DNA from: JACZSB01 sp965372015
Lineage (GTDB): Bacteria > Fidelibacterota > Marinisomatia > SCGC-AAA003-L08 > TS1B11
Reading direction: 5' to 3'
Assembly (NCBI GenBank): GCA_965372015.1
Contig: CBDVAP010000005.1
Span: 1 to 50,458, forward strand
DNA length: 50,458 nucleotides
In this document: positions 1 to 7,406 of the stretch, one piece after another
Numbering within the stretch: the first letter of the stretch is position 1
Layout of the letters: the number at the start of each line of letters is the position of its first letter
The notes under the pieces: model-generated
The model's input: only the letters and a program-made list of their open reading frames with translations
The model's database searches: none
What the model was told of the DNA's origin: nothing
Translations under genes and position numbers: made by a program

Positions 1-543
1 ATGAAACAGTTACCCATCAGATCAACCACCATCCTGGGCGTGCGCATCGGGCGCCGGGTGGCCCTGGGCGGCGACGGCCAGGTGACCATGGGCGAGATGC
101 AGCTCAAAAGCAAGGCCGTGAAAGTACGGGCCTTCGCCGACGGTAAGGTGCTGGGCGGGTTCGCTGGCGCCGTGGCCGATGCCCTGACCCTGTTCGAGAA
201 ATTTGAGACCCGGCTGGATGAATTCAACCAGAACCTGCAACGGGCGGCGGTGGAACTGGCCAAGGAGTGGCGCACCGACAAGTACCTGCGCGAACTGGAC
301 GCCCTGCTGGCCCTCATGGACCGCAAGAACAGCTATATCCTGTCGGGTTCCGGCGACGTCATCGATCCCGAGGGCAGCGTGATCAGTATAGGCTCGGGTA
401 GCGGCTATGCCCTGGCGGCGGCCCGGGCGTTGATCCTGTCCGGCGGGAAAAATCCCCATGAAGTGGTGGACAGCGCCCTGAAAATCACCGCCGATATCTG
501 CATATATTCCAATAATCAGATCACCATTCTGGACCTGGAATGA
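1..543 (+). CDS. hslV: HslV, peptidase subunit of the HslUV (ClpYQ) protease
   Basis: Threonine peptidase that forms the proteolytic double hexamer of the HslUV ATP-dependent protease and degrades misfolded and regulatory proteins in the cytoplasm. The 180-residue product has the family's TT-I-x-G-V-R start: Thr9 should become the N-terminal nucleophile after removal of an eight-residue propeptide. GDGQVT (residues 24-29) and the SIGSGSGYALAAARA segment (about 128-142) match the family closely, and the length is normal. The ATG is the first base of the window, so upstream signals cannot be seen. Its stop overlaps the hslU start as ATGA, so the two subunits should be translationally coupled, as expected for obligate partners. 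Confidence 0.97.
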   Translation: MKQLPIRSTTILGVRIGRRVALGGDGQVTMGEMQLKSKAVKVRAFADGKVLGGFAGAVADALTLFEKFETRLDEFNQNLQRAAVELAKEWRTDKYLRELDALLALMDRKNSYILSGSGDVIDPEGSVISIGSGSGYALAAARALILSGGKNPHEVVDSALKITADICIYSNNQITILDLE

Positions 544-1901
544 AAGAATTGACCCCCCGCCAGATCGTCCGGGAACTGGACCGCTACATCGTGGGCCAGG
601 AGGCCGCCAAAAAATCGGTGGCCATCGCCATGCGCAACCGTTGGCGCCGGCTGCAGGTGCCCGACCACCTGCGGGAAGAGATCATGCCCAACAATATCAT
701 TCTAATCGGCTCCACCGGGGTGGGCAAGACCGAGATCGCCCGGCGCCTGGCCATGCTGGCCAATGCCCCCTTCATCAAGGTGGAGGCCTCCAAATTTACC
801 GAGGTGGGCTATGTGGGCCGGGACGTGGAAAGCATTATCCGGGACTTAACCGAGGTCTCGGTGGCCATGGTCCGCCAGGCCAAGGAAGCGGAAGTGGAAG
901 GCAAAGCTCTGGAGCAGGCTAACCTGCGGCTGTTGGATCTTCTATTTCCCTTGAATGAGTCCCCTCGCCCGGCATCCGCTGGTCTGGATGATGAGCAGGC
1001 CATCGAATTGCGCGCCCGGCATGAGCGCACCCGGCGGAAGCTCAGGGAGCGGTTGGACCGGGGGGAATTCGAGGACCAGATTGTGGAGATCATGACCAGC
1101 GGCGACCATACCCCGATCCTGCAACTGATGGGACCGTTCGGCATGGAAGATATGGCCGTGAACCTTCAGGAAATACTGGGAAACGCGCTCCCCAAGCGCT
1201 CCCGCTCGCAGAAAACCAGTGTGTCCGAGGCGCGCCAGATCCTGGCTGCCGAGGAGGCCGGTAAGTTGATCGACATGGACGAGGTAATCAGGGACGCGGT
1301 GGCTCGGGTGCAGGAAATGGGGATCGTGTTCGTCGACGAGCTGGATAAGATCGCCGGGGAACACGCGGCCGCCGGCCCCGACGTCTCCCGGGAAGGGGTC
1401 CAACGCGACATCCTGCCCATCGTGGAAGGCTCCAGCGTGATGACCAAGTACGGCATGGTCCACACCGACCACATCCTGTTCATCGCAGCCGGCGCCTTTC
1501 ACATCAGTAAACCCAGCGACCTGATCCCCGAGCTCCAGGGCCGCTTCCCCATCCGGGTGGAGATGGACGACCTCACCCAGAAAGACTTCGTCAAGATTCT
1601 GACCCACCCGCGTAACGCCCTGATCAAGCAGTATGCCGCCCTGCTCCAGACCGAGGGGGTGGAACTCAAGTTCGAACGAACGGCCATCACCGAAATCGCC
1701 CGGGTGGCCTACCAGGTCAACATGAGCAACGAGAACATCGGCGCCCGGCGGCTGCATACCATCCTCACCACCCTGCTGGAGGACATCCTGTTCGAGCAAC
1801 CCGAGGGAAAGGCCAAGCGGATCAACATTACCAAGGCGCTGGTGCGGAAACAGGTCGAGGCCATCTCCAAGGACCAGGACCTGAGCCGCTATATCCTGTA
1901 G
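540..1901 (+). CDS. hslU: HslU, ATPase subunit of the HslUV protease
   Basis: AAA+ unfoldase that binds HslV, unfolds substrates and threads them into the peptidase chamber. Visible motifs are Walker A GSTGVGKT (about 57-64; the usual second residue is Pro), the pore loop GYVGRD (about 90-95), Walker B IVFVDELDKIA (about 261-271), an arginine-rich I domain between them, and the C-terminal DLSRYIL tail, which in this family inserts into HslV to activate it. At 453 residues it is full length. It starts inside the hslV stop codon (ATGA). The last residues are followed by an AT-rich spacer with the tandem word gtgcaaagtgcaaaatg rather than an obvious terminator. Confidence 0.97.
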   Translation: MKELTPRQIVRELDRYIVGQEAAKKSVAIAMRNRWRRLQVPDHLREEIMPNNIILIGSTGVGKTEIARRLAMLANAPFIKVEASKFTEVGYVGRDVESIIRDLTEVSVAMVRQAKEAEVEGKALEQANLRLLDLLFPLNESPRPASAGLDDEQAIELRARHERTRRKLRERLDRGEFEDQIVEIMTSGDHTPILQLMGPFGMEDMAVNLQEILGNALPKRSRSQKTSVSEARQILAAEEAGKLIDMDEVIRDAVARVQEMGIVFVDELDKIAGEHAAAGPDVSREGVQRDILPIVEGSSVMTKYGMVHTDHILFIAAGAFHISKPSDLIPELQGRFPIRVEMDDLTQKDFVKILTHPRNALIKQYAALLQTEGVELKFERTAITEIARVAYQVNMSNENIGARRLHTILTTLLEDILFEQPEGKAKRINITKALVRKQVEAISKDQDLSRYIL

Positions 1902-1938
1902 TGCAAAGTGCAAAATGTAAATAAATGTAGGTTGAGTT

Positions 1939-2169
1939 ATGGTTGAACAGCGTTGGCGTGAAGTGGAAGCGCTCAAACGCCGAGGGGATAAAGAGCGCTT
2001 ACGCTCACTTACCGTTCCGGATGCTCTTCAGCAATTCGCTGATCTTATGACCCTGATGGAGAAACTGCCCCAAACTGGCGATCTGAAGAGCCTCCGGCAA
2101 CATGAAACCATGATCCTTGTGGAATGGAGAAGGAAAATGGACCAGCTTGGCAAAAGGGATTCAGGGTGA
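1939..2169 (+). CDS. Small charged protein coupled to a nucleotidyltransferase
   Basis: A 76-residue, strongly charged, probably all-helical protein (Glu/Arg/Lys-rich, with amphipathic stretches such as DALQQFADLMTLMEKL). I do not recognise the family. It lies 37 bp after hslU and its TGA overlaps the GTG start of the following nucleotidyltransferase (GTGA at 2166-2169), the usual arrangement of antitoxin-toxin or regulator-enzyme pairs. By position it is a candidate partner or antitoxin of that enzyme; the sequence itself shows no DNA-binding motif. No signal peptide or membrane segment is visible. The reading frame is supported mainly by the tight coupling and by protein-like composition. 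Confidence 0.6.
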   Translation: MVEQRWREVEALKRRGDKERLRSLTVPDALQQFADLMTLMEKLPQTGDLKSLRQHETMILVEWRRKMDQLGKRDSG

Positions 2170-2738
2170 TCCCGCTCCTGCAGGCCGTCAAGCAGGTTCA
2201 GGAGTTCCTGGAACACGAGGGCTGGTCTTTCATGGTCGTCGGTGGTCTGGCTGTGGCAGTCTGGGGGCGGGTCAGAGCAACGCTGGATGTAGACATTTCC
2301 GTGGCTGTGCATCCCCACGAACGGCAAAGGTTGGTGGACAGGACTAAACAGTATTTTACACCAGTTCCCGACGACCCGGAAAAATTTATCGTCAGCACCA
2401 ATGTTCTGCCAATAGTAACGGAATCAGGCATTCCCGTGGATTTGATCTGCGCCTGGACGGACATGGAGGAGGAGGCAATCCGGCGGGCTCGGAGTGTGGA
2501 AGTTGAGCCTGGTTTCACCATGCGGGTAGCAACGCCCGAGGACCTGTTGCTGATGAAGTTTATCTCCGAGCGGCCCAGAGACCGTGAAGATGTGGAGGGG
2601 ATCCTGATTCGAAGTGGAACAACTATGGATCATACTTACGTTAAAAAATGGTTGAGCGTACTCGCGGAATCGCTAAACCTGCCGTTGCTGGCAGATGAGT
2701 ATGAGGAATATCTGAAACGGATTTCCCCGGAGCAGTAG
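2166..2738 (+). CDS. Nucleotidyltransferase (AbiEii/MNT-like fold)
   Basis: Predicted nucleotidyltransferase of the DNA polymerase beta superfamily. Near the N-terminus it has VVGGLAVAVWG followed by RATLDVDISV, the GG...D-x-D signature of AbiEii-like and MNT-like enzymes; a further acidic residue is plausible in VDLICAW about 60 residues later. The C-terminal half (PEDLLLMKFISERPRDREDV) resembles the helical region in that superfamily where Lys and Asp contact the nucleotide. I place the start at GTG 2166, which overlaps the upstream stop; an ATG at 2124 would add 14 unlikely residues lying inside the preceding gene. The pair could be a toxin-antitoxin or phage-defence unit; specificity cannot be read from the sequence. 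Confidence 0.75.
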   Translation: MIPLLQAVKQVQEFLEHEGWSFMVVGGLAVAVWGRVRATLDVDISVAVHPHERQRLVDRTKQYFTPVPDDPEKFIVSTNVLPIVTESGIPVDLICAWTDMEEEAIRRARSVEVEPGFTMRVATPEDLLLMKFISERPRDREDVEGILIRSGTTMDHTYVKKWLSVLAESLNLPLLADEYEEYLKRISPEQ

Positions 2739-2786
2739 CGATTTTACTTCAGTTCGAAGCCTATAGACTAATCCAGGAGAGTTACT

Positions 2787-3704
2787 TTGCCTAAACACTT
2801 CCTCCACATCGATGACCTGACCGCCGACGAAATCCACGCTATTTTCAAGCTGGCCGAGCTGACCAAAAAGCGCTTCGGCCGGCGCGAGAAATACCTCCCC
2901 CTCCGTGGCTATACCCTGGCCATGATCTTCGCCAAGCCCTCGGCCCGCACCCGGATCTCCTTCGAGACCGGTTTCTACCGCCTGGGCGGCCACGCCCTCT
3001 ACCTGGGGCCCGACGACATCGGCATTGGTAAACGCGAGGCGGTTAAGGATATTGCCCAAGTGGTGAGCCGTTATAACGACATCATCATGGCCCGCCTGTT
3101 CGAGCACCGCCATATGCTGGAGCTGGCGAAGCACTCAACGGTGCCGGTGGTCAACGGCCTCACCGATTACAACCACCCCTGCCAGATCATGGCCGATATG
3201 TTCACCATCCTCGAGCACCGCGGCCACCTGGATGATCTGAAGATCACCTACGTGGGCGACGGCAACAACATTGTGCACTCCTGGCTGCGCCTGGCCGGCC
3301 GCCTGCCGTTCAACTTCACCATCGCTTGCCCCGAAGGTTATCAGCCCGATCCCGACACGGTGGACCTGGCCAACAAGGCCGGCCTGAGCGAGATCGCCAT
3401 CAGCCACGAGCCGATGCAGGCGGTTAAAGGTGCTGACGTGGTCTACACCGACGTCTGGGCCAGTATGGGCCACAAGGAGGAAGCCGACCAGCGCCGCCGC
3501 AAGTTCGAGGGCTTCACCGTTACCGCCGAGCTGATGGCCGCCACCGGTAAGGATAGTGTCTTTATGCACTGCCTGCCGGCCGAGCGCGGCGTGGAAGTGG
3601 CCGATGAGGTGATGGACACCGATTATTCCATCGTGCTTCCTCAGGCCGAGAACCGCATGCACGTGCAGAACGCCATCATGCTGCGGCTGCTGGGTAAGGG
3701 ATAG
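2787..3704 (+). CDS. argF: Ornithine carbamoyltransferase
   Basis: Transfers the carbamoyl group of carbamoyl phosphate to ornithine, giving citrulline in arginine biosynthesis; cytoplasmic trimer. Carbamoyl-phosphate binding residues are seen in PSARTRISFE (usually S-T-R-T-R), in the HRH region after FEH, and in HPCQ. The ornithine loop DVWASMG and the catalytic FMHCLPAERG segment mark it as OTCase rather than aspartate or acetylornithine transcarbamylase. It starts at TTG 2787, with a good ribosome site (aggaga) six bases upstream. Length (305 residues) is normal. Its last 44 bp are repeated at 5242-5285, showing that DNA was inserted exactly at this gene's 3' end. No other arginine gene is in view. 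Confidence 0.95.
   Translation: MPKHFLHIDDLTADEIHAIFKLAELTKKRFGRREKYLPLRGYTLAMIFAKPSARTRISFETGFYRLGGHALYLGPDDIGIGKREAVKDIAQVVSRYNDIIMARLFEHRHMLELAKHSTVPVVNGLTDYNHPCQIMADMFTILEHRGHLDDLKITYVGDGNNIVHSWLRLAGRLPFNFTIACPEGYQPDPDTVDLANKAGLSEIAISHEPMQAVKGADVVYTDVWASMGHKEEADQRRRKFEGFTVTAELMAATGKDSVFMHCLPAERGVEVADEVMDTDYSIVLPQAENRMHVQNAIMLRLLGKG
3651..3694 (+). repeat. Left copy of the argF 3'-end direct repeat
   Basis: These 44 bp encode the argF C-terminus (residues NRMHVQNAIMLRLLG). They recur in the same orientation at 5242-5285 with two mismatches, giving an offset of 1,591 bp. This copy is the one in use at the end of the intact gene. The repeats bracket the FISUMP and RelB genes and look like the attachment-site duplication left by site-specific or homologous (Campbell-type) integration. 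Confidence 0.85.
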
Positions 3705-3720
3705 GAGGTTGGGGGATGGG

Positions 3721-3760
3721 TGTATTGTCGATTGACGATTGCAGAATGTCGAATGAGAAA
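3721..3760. repeat. Short reiterated intergenic word (attgacgattg type)
   Basis: Just after argF the spacer reads as near-tandem variants of one short word (attgtcgattgacgattgcagaatgtcgaatg). Comparable reiterated words of other types occur after hslU (1900-1920), at 5440-5515 and at 15675-15735. They are non-coding and lie at gene boundaries. Function unknown. Confidence 0.4.
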
Positions 3761-3810
3761 ACAACTTACTGCAGGCAGGTTGGTGGCTAAGGGACAAATA
3801 AGTTAGCCGT

Positions 3811-3837
3811 CCGTCTACCAGTCACGCCGGTAGGCGG
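3811..3837. terminator. Possible bidirectional hairpin between argF and the FISUMP gene
   Basis: CCGTCTACC (3811-3819) can pair with GGTAGGCGG (3829-3837): nine pairs, one of them G-U, with a nine-base loop. A perfect palindrome GGCGGATCCGCC (3833-3844) overlaps it. There is no clear U-tract. It lies between two convergent genes, where a shared terminator would be expected, but it could equally be an inserted repeat element. Confidence 0.35.
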
Positions 3838-3869
3838 ATCCGCCCTTTGGCCCACTGGCGAATTGTCAA

Positions 3870-4826
3870 CTAATCCTTAATACAACGGACAGATAACCCT
3901 CTATTCTCAGTGTTGCCGTGCCGGGAGACATCTGAACTAATGTAAGACAGCATCCGGCCCCACGCGTGGTCACTACTGCTCTCCGTAGAAGACCAAAAGT
4001 AACCGGAGTAGCCCGTATTGGAGTAAGTACCTTCATCTTCGCGGAAACCACCGGGCAACGCAGTGAAACCGCTTTCGTTGGTAGCGCCTGTATTGGGGCT
4101 GTGCCAATGCGCTGTGCCCGCTTCTTTCAGCTTGCCGCCTTCGTCTGTGCCACGGTCCAACCCTTCCCTATCAACTTCGCTCTGGCTCATTCCAAGATAC
4201 ATCTCTAACTGTTTCCACTCATCATCCGTAGGCACATGCCAGCCTTGCGGGGCAATATTGCGGTTGTCATTTACTGCATACCAGTTATATAAATAGCCAT
4301 AAGTTGCTGCATTGTTTTCATCATTATCATAAGCTGTATAGGCGGCGGTTGTAAGATTTAACCATTCAGAAATGCTGTGTCCGGTTGGTATCGGCTTAGC
4401 GTTGCGGTAATAAGTTACTCTCAGGTTCTCTGCCATCCAGACCTGGTCGCCTATTTGAACGGATAAAATTACTGCATGAATATTTACTGTAGCAGGCGAA
4501 CTCTCCACTTCCTCGAGTGAAGCTGTTATTGTTGTACTGCCAACACCAACACCTTTTACTAAACCGTCACTATCCACAGTAGCAATATCTGTGTTATTCG
4601 ATGTCCAGCTAAAGGTTAAATCCGGTATAACATTCTTGTTTACATCGCTTCCCGCTGCTGTAAATTGCTTCGTGGAACCAATTTCGATGTTTGCACCGTA
4701 TGGTGTTACCTTAATCTCATACAGTGGTCCTATTCCTGAACTTGTAGAATCTTCTTCGCAAGCCTGGAAAGCAGCACTAAAAAGAATTGCCAGTAGTGTT
4801 GTGGTTAAAAATCGTCTCATCATCAT
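3870..4826 (-). CDS. Outer-surface lipoprotein: Ig-like (BIG2) domain plus FISUMP domain
   Basis: Predicted exported lipoprotein. A hydrophobic signal ends in the lipobox SAAFQAC (Cys about residue 23). An Ig-like BIG2 domain follows (about 35-118, with typical SNNTDIATVDSDGLVKGVGVG). The rest (about 122-318) is a FISUMP domain (Fibrobacter succinogenes major paralogous domain) with GDQVWMAENLR, YGYLYNWYAV, GWHVPTDDEW, FTALPGGFR, YFWSSTE and the terminal SVRCIKD. FISUMP proteins are surface or secreted proteins of mostly unknown role. The gene is clearly poorer in GC than its neighbours and lies inside the segment flanked by argF 3'-end repeats, so it was probably acquired. The start has a good ribosome site (aggagag) and an AT-rich upstream region. 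Confidence 0.88.
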   Translation of the reverse strand: MMMRRFLTTTLLAILFSAAFQACEEDSTSSGIGPLYEIKVTPYGANIEIGSTKQFTAAGSDVNKNVIPDLTFSWTSNNTDIATVDSDGLVKGVGVGSTTITASLEEVESSPATVNIHAVILSVQIGDQVWMAENLRVTYYRNAKPIPTGHSISEWLNLTTAAYTAYDNDENNAATYGYLYNWYAVNDNRNIAPQGWHVPTDDEWKQLEMYLGMSQSEVDREGLDRGTDEGGKLKEAGTAHWHSPNTGATNESGFTALPGGFREDEGTYSNTGYSGYFWSSTESSSDHAWGRMLSYISSDVSRHGNTENRGLSVRCIKD

Positions 4827-4872
4827 TCTCTCCTAATTTTAAAATTTTTATTTTTAGCAATATTCAAGAAAG

Positions 4873-5169
4873 CTAACTATTGATTATATGGTTTCCGCAT
4901 AATATGTGTAAAATCCCCAGGTCCTCAAAGAGCTCGTCGATACTTGAAAAACTTGCCAGGTCACGTCCATTTACCGCCACTTCCAAGGCTTTACGGGTTA
5001 CCTCGATCGGCAATTTGACCTCGAAAGGTAAACCCTTCTGCAATACCAGCTGCCTATAGAACAGGGTCACCGCCTGGGAGGGAGACAGGTCCAAATCGCG
5101 CAGTATATTCTCGGCGTCACGCTTGAGAGACGGTTCCATCCGCACAGCCACTGAAGCAGTCTTGCCCAT
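4873..5169 (-). CDS. RelB/DinJ-type antitoxin, apparently orphan
   Basis: A 98-residue protein of the RelB/DinJ antitoxin family: an N-terminal ribbon-helix-helix (KTASVAVRMEPSLKRDAENI, then DLDLSPSQAVTLFYRQL) that dimerises on operator DNA, and a C-terminal region ending in SSIDELFEDLGI that normally wraps the toxin. In complete loci the RelE or YafQ toxin gene begins at this point. Here the frame runs on for about a dozen unrelated residues and the next gene is the FISUMP lipoprotein, only 46 bp away, so no toxin is present. It is probably a degraded type II toxin-antitoxin locus. The start is supported by the site aaaggag eight bases upstream of ATG. Confidence 0.85.
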   Translation of the reverse strand: MGKTASVAVRMEPSLKRDAENILRDLDLSPSQAVTLFYRQLVLQKGLPFEVKLPIEVTRKALEVAVNGRDLASFSSIDELFEDLGILHILCGNHIINS

Positions 5170-5177
5170 GTGTAATC

Positions 5178-5222
5178 ATCTCCTTTCAACGCAAATGTAG
5201 TGCATTGAATATGCAAATGCAA
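5178..5222 (-). promoter_or_regulatory. Promoter and probable autoregulatory operator of the RelB-type gene
   Basis: On the minus strand TTGCAT (5222-5217) and TACATT (5199-5194) are separated by exactly 17 bp. An imperfect palindrome (GCATTGAATATGC, 5202-5214) and two ATGCAA copies overlap the spacer and -35 box, as expected for an operator bound by a ribbon-helix-helix antitoxin. The ribosome site aaaggag follows before the ATG at 5169. Confidence 0.5.
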
Positions 5223-5241
5223 TACAATTTACCTGGATTAC

Positions 5242-5285
5242 AACTGCATGCATGTGCAGAACGCCATCATGCTGCGGCTGCTGGG
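5242..5285 (+). repeat. Right copy of the argF 3'-end direct repeat (displaced argF terminus)
   Basis: Forty-four bp match 3651-3694 with two differences. In the argF frame the copy reads on through LLGIK to a TGA at 5293-5295, so it looks like a genuine argF ending cut off from its gene body. It is followed by a compact terminator-like hairpin (5312-5329) that the intact argF now lacks, which suggests this was the original end of the gene before about 1.59 kb was inserted. No gene start precedes it. Confidence 0.85.
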
Positions 5286-5311
5286 GATCAAATGATCAAA
5301 ATGGGAGCAGG

Positions 5312-5329
5312 AGGGCGCAAACGCCCTTT
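5312..5329 (+). terminator. Hairpin terminator, probably the original argF terminator
   Basis: AGGGCG (5312-5317), loop CAAA, CGCCCT (5322-5327), then TT. It is a perfect six-pair GC-rich stem with a short U-run, 17 bp after the stop of the displaced argF ending. Between here and 5517 I see only AT-rich spacer and reiterated words. Confidence 0.5.
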
Positions 5330-5439
5330 AGTAGAGAAAATAACGTCCTGAACAGTCAAATATAAACATCACCGGTGGCTAAACTGATACTTTCCCCTTT
5401 AACTATTCCCATGTCCAATCCCCCTGCCCATTCTTCATT

Positions 5440-5516
5440 CTTAACTTTGCGGCCCTTTGCGCCTTTGCGGTTCATTCTTCTTTTCTTCCCTGCCAACCGC
5501 CAACTGCCAACTGCTC
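5440..5516. repeat. Intergenic reiterated words (ctttgcgcctttgcgg / ccaactgccaactg)
   Basis: The spacer before the 5517 gene end contains two short near-tandem words, tttgcggccctttgcgcctttgcgg and gccaaccgccaactgccaactg. A close relative of the first (tcctttgcgccttggcggtt) recurs at 15714-15734. No coding potential or tRNA-like fold is evident. Confidence 0.4.
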
Positions 5517-6272
5517 TCAGTCCAGCAGCTCGAAATGGATCTCCCGGGTGATATAGCCCACCGGTTTATTCTGCGGCACGTTCACCCGCACCTGGTAGGT
5601 GGCGTCCTTCCCCGGCCCGATGGCTGTGTCGGTGAATACCCCCGAGATATAGGACATGTTACTGCCGTCCACAAAACTGGAGTCTATGGCCACCAGCTTG
5701 GTCTCGGCGCTAAAGAGCTTGAAAATCACCCGCACGAAATCGCCCCGGGTGATCCCCTCGTTATGCACCCGGCCGCTGTAGATGCGGTGATCATCGTAGA
5801 GCTCTTCCCGGGCGTCACCCGCAAAGTCGATCTTGGGCTTGAAATCCGCCAGTTCACCGATGCTGCGGACCGTGGATTTTTTCAAGGTGAGGTTGCCCAG
5901 GCTGGTCTCCAGGGTGACCTGGTTGATATCCTCGCTGACGATATTGCCCCGCACAATGGTGCCGTTGGTCAGTATTATCTCGTGGGTCATCCGTGTCGGT
6001 TTTAATCGGTTCAGTAAGGTGCGGTAAACCTCCGGTGAGAGTTCCCGGCTCTTGTAGGCCTCCACGGCGATGCGCAACTCGTTCATCTGCCGGCGCAGTT
6101 GCTCCATGCTGACCTGCATCTCGTAAAACTGCCGTTGGTTTACCGCCTGTGGCTGTTGGGGCAGTATCTCGACGGTCTCGCCGGCCTTATCCTTCTGCCC
6201 GCCAACCATGACCGGTAGTGCGATCAAAAGCAGTGCCAGGAGGGTTGATGAGGTGCCTGTGGTGCGGCTCAT
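5517..6272 (-). CDS. Secreted protein with coiled coil and Sm-like segment, function unknown
   Basis: A 251-residue exported protein. It has an N-terminal signal peptide (hydrophobic LLALLLIALPVMVGG, about 10-25), then a coiled-coil helix (about 45-75, RQFYEMQVSMEQLRRQMNEL). A beta-rich segment around 95-140 (ILTNGTIVRGNIV ... NQVTLETSLGNLTL) resembles an Sm/RNA-chaperone-like or general beta-barrel fold. The C-terminal half (about 155-251) looks like the FxLYD-type beta-sandwich of bacterial exported proteins. The start overlaps the stop of the HEAT-repeat lipoprotein as ATGA, so it is the third gene of a minus-strand operon. I cannot assign a function; an envelope role is likely. Confidence 0.75.
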   Translation of the reverse strand: MSRTTGTSSTLLALLLIALPVMVGGQKDKAGETVEILPQQPQAVNQRQFYEMQVSMEQLRRQMNELRIAVEAYKSRELSPEVYRTLLNRLKPTRMTHEIILTNGTIVRGNIVSEDINQVTLETSLGNLTLKKSTVRSIGELADFKPKIDFAGDAREELYDDHRIYSGRVHNEGITRGDFVRVIFKLFSAETKLVAIDSSFVDGSNMSYISGVFTDTAIGPGKDATYQVRVNVPQNKPVGYITREIHFELLD

Positions 6273-7402
6273 TGTTTGCGCTCCCAGTCCATGGCGGCCT
6301 TCAGCGCCGCCCGCCGCAGCCGTTCCTGGCCTTCCGGCCCGGGCTGTAAGGCCTCTGTCAAACCGGCGATCTCATTCTGGAGAAAATAATTCTCCGTATG
6401 CTCCAGTAACGGCACGATGCGGTTCAATACGGACGGGTCCTTGAAGTTTGCCAGGCTGGTGATGGCCTGTTTGCGGAAGGCGGCCGGTAGCTCGGTTGCC
6501 AGGGCTATCTCCACCAACGTCGGTCTCACCGTGGGATCATCGAAATCCCCCAGGGCTTTCAGCAGGGTGTTCATCAGGGAAAAGTATTCCTGGCGCCCCA
6601 TCTGATAGGTTTCCAACAAGGCCAGAATCAGCCTCTCTTCCTTCACATCCCCCATGGCCCGCATGGCAAACTGGCGCAGTTGCAGGTTGGAGGTCGGTTC
6701 TCCCAGCATCTGGGCGAACAGTTGCACTACCTCCGGCGAATCCTTTTTAGCCAGGATCTCGATGGCCGTGCTGCGGGTGCCCAGGCTGACCGCCGGATCG
6801 CTGGCGATATCGATCAGCACCGGGATAGCTTTTTCGTCACCGATGTTGCCCAGGGCGCCGGTGAGCATCTGTTCCATCCGCAACGAATTCTCGCGGGTGC
6901 TCTGGTACAGGTCGATCAGGGACTGGATATAATCCTCCGAGCCCACCGCTTCCAATCCCTCCACCAACTTATTGCGCAACTGGTTCAACTTCAAATCGGT
7001 GGAGGTCAATGCTTCGGTGAACGCCCGGCCGCTCTCGTGGCTGGGGATGCCTATCAGGATATCGATGGAGGTTAGCATCATATCGATATCCAGGTTCTCG
7101 GCGTTGCGGATGTTCTGGGCCAGTGCGTCTATGGCCTTGGGGTGGCGGCTTTCACCCAGTGCCCGGGCCGCCGCCAACCGGGCGCTGAGTGGTTGTTCTG
7201 TGTCCTCGTAAATCTCAATAATCTCGAGCAAGGCGCCCATCTTGCCCTTTTTCTGGTACTTCAGGCGCAACTTCTCTACGTCGGACTCATCCTTCTCGCC
7301 CCGGAAAAGCGCACAGCCTCCCAGGCTGGCCACCAGTAGCGCCGCCAGAACCAGGTAGACTAGCCGGGAAAGATATTTTGCTATGAAAAATCGATGCTGC
7401 AT
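6269..7402 (-). CDS. HEAT-repeat lipoprotein
   Basis: Predicted lipoprotein of 377 residues. The signal sequence ends in a lipobox (VASLGGC), so the protein should be anchored in the inner or outer membrane facing the periplasm. The mature part is a series of about eight to nine HEAT-like helical repeats (for example PLSARLAAARALGES, AVSLGTRSTAIEILAKK, NLQLRQFAMRAMGDVK, LPAAFRKQAITSLANFK), a scaffold for protein-protein contacts. I prefer ATG 7402, which has AAGGTGG eight bases upstream; a GTG at 7414 would add four residues and overlap the upstream hydrolase gene. The next gene starts inside its stop codon. Partner proteins cannot be deduced; its neighbours suggest an envelope role. Confidence 0.82.
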   Translation of the reverse strand: MQHRFFIAKYLSRLVYLVLAALLVASLGGCALFRGEKDESDVEKLRLKYQKKGKMGALLEIIEIYEDTEQPLSARLAAARALGESRHPKAIDALAQNIRNAENLDIDMMLTSIDILIGIPSHESGRAFTEALTSTDLKLNQLRNKLVEGLEAVGSEDYIQSLIDLYQSTRENSLRMEQMLTGALGNIGDEKAIPVLIDIASDPAVSLGTRSTAIEILAKKDSPEVVQLFAQMLGEPTSNLQLRQFAMRAMGDVKEERLILALLETYQMGRQEYFSLMNTLLKALGDFDDPTVRPTLVEIALATELPAAFRKQAITSLANFKDPSVLNRIVPLLEHTENYFLQNEIAGLTEALQPGPEGQERLRRAALKAAMDWERKQ

Positions 7403-7406
7403 GATT

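Noticed and set aside
942..1976. 344-codon minus-strand frame opposite hslU, and similar long antisense frames elsewhere
   Set aside because: Shadows of GC-rich codon usage on the opposite strand of well-supported genes.
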